Positions 63,390-64,000 of a stretch of 64,000 bases of DNA are shown here, one piece after another. The translations under genes were made by a program, and so were the position numbers. How positions within the stretch are numbered: the first letter of the stretch is position 1; each line of letters starts with the position of its first letter. Source of the stretch: Betaproteobacteria bacterium (lineage in GTDB: Bacteria > Pseudomonadota > Gammaproteobacteria > Burkholderiales > Eutrophovitaceae); assembly GCA_020354125.1 (NCBI GenBank), contig CP070643.1, forward strand, positions 2,836,372 to 2,900,371. Reading direction: 5' to 3'. Under the pieces are notes generated by a model. That model saw only the letters and a list, made by a program, of their open reading frames with translations. It did no database searches and had not been told where the DNA came from.

Positions 63390-63722
63390 GTACTCCTCAA
63401 GACGGATATTTCACGGACAAACGAAACGGTGAATCTGCAGTCCTCGGTACCAGCATCGCAGCGGTCACGAACGCGCAACGTCATCAAGCGAATGATCGTT
63501 TCAATGCACCAGTCCACGCTTCCCGGCCGCGTTCATCGTACGCCACTGCTTCAGGTTCTGCCACCGGTCGAACAACGTCGCCTTATGCCGGGCAACCGTA
63601 CGGAGTGCCAGATCTACCAGCGCCTCAATGGGAGAAGACTGGCAATTTTTGGACCCGATGCTGCACTGCGCAGTATTGGCCTGCGCAGAGGCGATCAAAC
63701 CCCAGTTTGACTGCCCCTTTGC
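63390..63722. other. Intergenic region, no gene seen
   Basis: Between the hydrolase start and the stop of the last gene, both on the minus strand. Only short unsupported frames are visible; the interval should contain the hydrolase promoter. Confidence 0.45.
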
Positions 63723-64000
63723 TCAAATTGAATCAGCGATCGCCTTGCCCATGTCATCGGTATGGGCCTTGCCGCCGACGTCCGGGGTCCGAGGACCGTC
63801 GGTCAGGCAGGTTTCGACGGCCTTGATTATTGCCGCCGAGGCATCGGCATGGCCAAGATGATCCAGCATCATCGCTCCCGACCAAATTTGCGCAACAGGA
63901 TTGGCGATTTTCTTGCCGTAGATGTCCGGCGCCGAACCGTGAACAGGCTCGAATAGCGAAGGGAAGGTGCGCTCGGGATTGATGTTGCCCGATGGTGCAA
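63723..64000 (-). CDS. Tartrate/isopropylmalate dehydrogenase family, C-terminal part (partial)
   Basis: The window ends inside this gene. The visible C-terminal 92 residues read ASGNINPERTFPSLFEPVHG-like text (PSGNINPERTFPSLFEPV), SAPDIYGKKIANPVAQIW, SGAMMLDHLGHADASAAI and GPRTPDVGGKAHTDDMGKAI. These are hallmarks of NAD-dependent beta-decarboxylating dehydrogenases of the tartrate/IPM group (the EPVHGSAPDI-ANP nucleotide motif). SGAMMLDHLG favours the tartrate/D-malate branch, not proven without the N-terminus. Confidence 0.85.
   Translation of the reverse strand, partial: APSGNINPERTFPSLFEPVHGSAPDIYGKKIANPVAQIWSGAMMLDHLGHADASAAIIKAVETCLTDGPRTPDVGGKAHTDDMGKAIADSI

Overview
The window reads as chromosomal DNA of a moderately GC-rich, Gram-negative, respiring proteobacterium. 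The signs are secretins, outer-membrane export proteins, SCO copper chaperones, a RegA/PrrA-type regulator, an RpoE-like sigma factor with an RseA-like partner, and SoxYZ. Gamma- or Betaproteobacteria fit best; lineage is inference. I saw no rRNA, tRNA, CRISPR array, phage or transposase.

Layout. (1) 1-3893: a type II secretion/type IV pilus-like module with two pseudopilins, convergent to a secretin carrying a C-terminal cohesin-like domain and a GspC/PilP-like partner. (2) 4787-17101: a one-strand operon for a 1982-residue multicopper oxidase, a beta-propeller protein, two SCO proteins, a cytochrome c fused to a type 1 periplasmic-binding fold, and a PpiC isomerase. The set resembles the Leptothrix mof (mofA multicopper oxidase, mofB PPIase, mofC cytochrome c) and Pseudomonas mnxG Mn(II)-oxidation genes, but is larger. 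(3) 17246-25750: a six-gene minus-strand operon with three glycosyltransferases, an ABC exporter, an APH-like kinase and an alginate-export-type outer-membrane protein, probably making and exporting a glycan. (4) 26316-33293: a RegA-like regulator, an FNR-type site, an orphan pseudopilin, a quinoprotein remnant, and a full Lqs/Cqs alpha-hydroxyketone quorum-sensing set (synthase, response regulator, sensor kinase). (5) 33540-41785: a single-chain biotin-dependent acyl-CoA carboxylase with a CoA-transferase, an NHL protein, a decayed putA and a PilZ pair of which one is frameshifted. (6) 42109-45877: IorAB-like molybdenum hydroxylase and orphan soxYZ. (7) 45974-55834: membrane proteins, an ECF sigma/RseA-like pair, secreted and cyclase-like proteins, a macro-domain protein and a threonine aldolase. 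(8) 56159-64000: acyl-CoA catabolism (CoA-transferase, two acyl-CoA dehydrogenases, enoyl-CoA hydratase), two oxidoreductases, an alpha/beta hydrolase and the end of a tartrate/isopropylmalate dehydrogenase.

The most notable parts are the candidate Mn(II)-oxidase operon beside an atypical secretion module, the glycan operon next to it, and the quorum-sensing set. A single surface or biofilm-linked metal-oxidation programme would tie them together, but that link is inference. Decay signatures (a 14-bp duplication in putA, a one-base insertion in a PilZ gene, a quinoprotein stump) and an inverted pair of about 180-200 bp repeats mark a fluid zone at about 28-56 kb.
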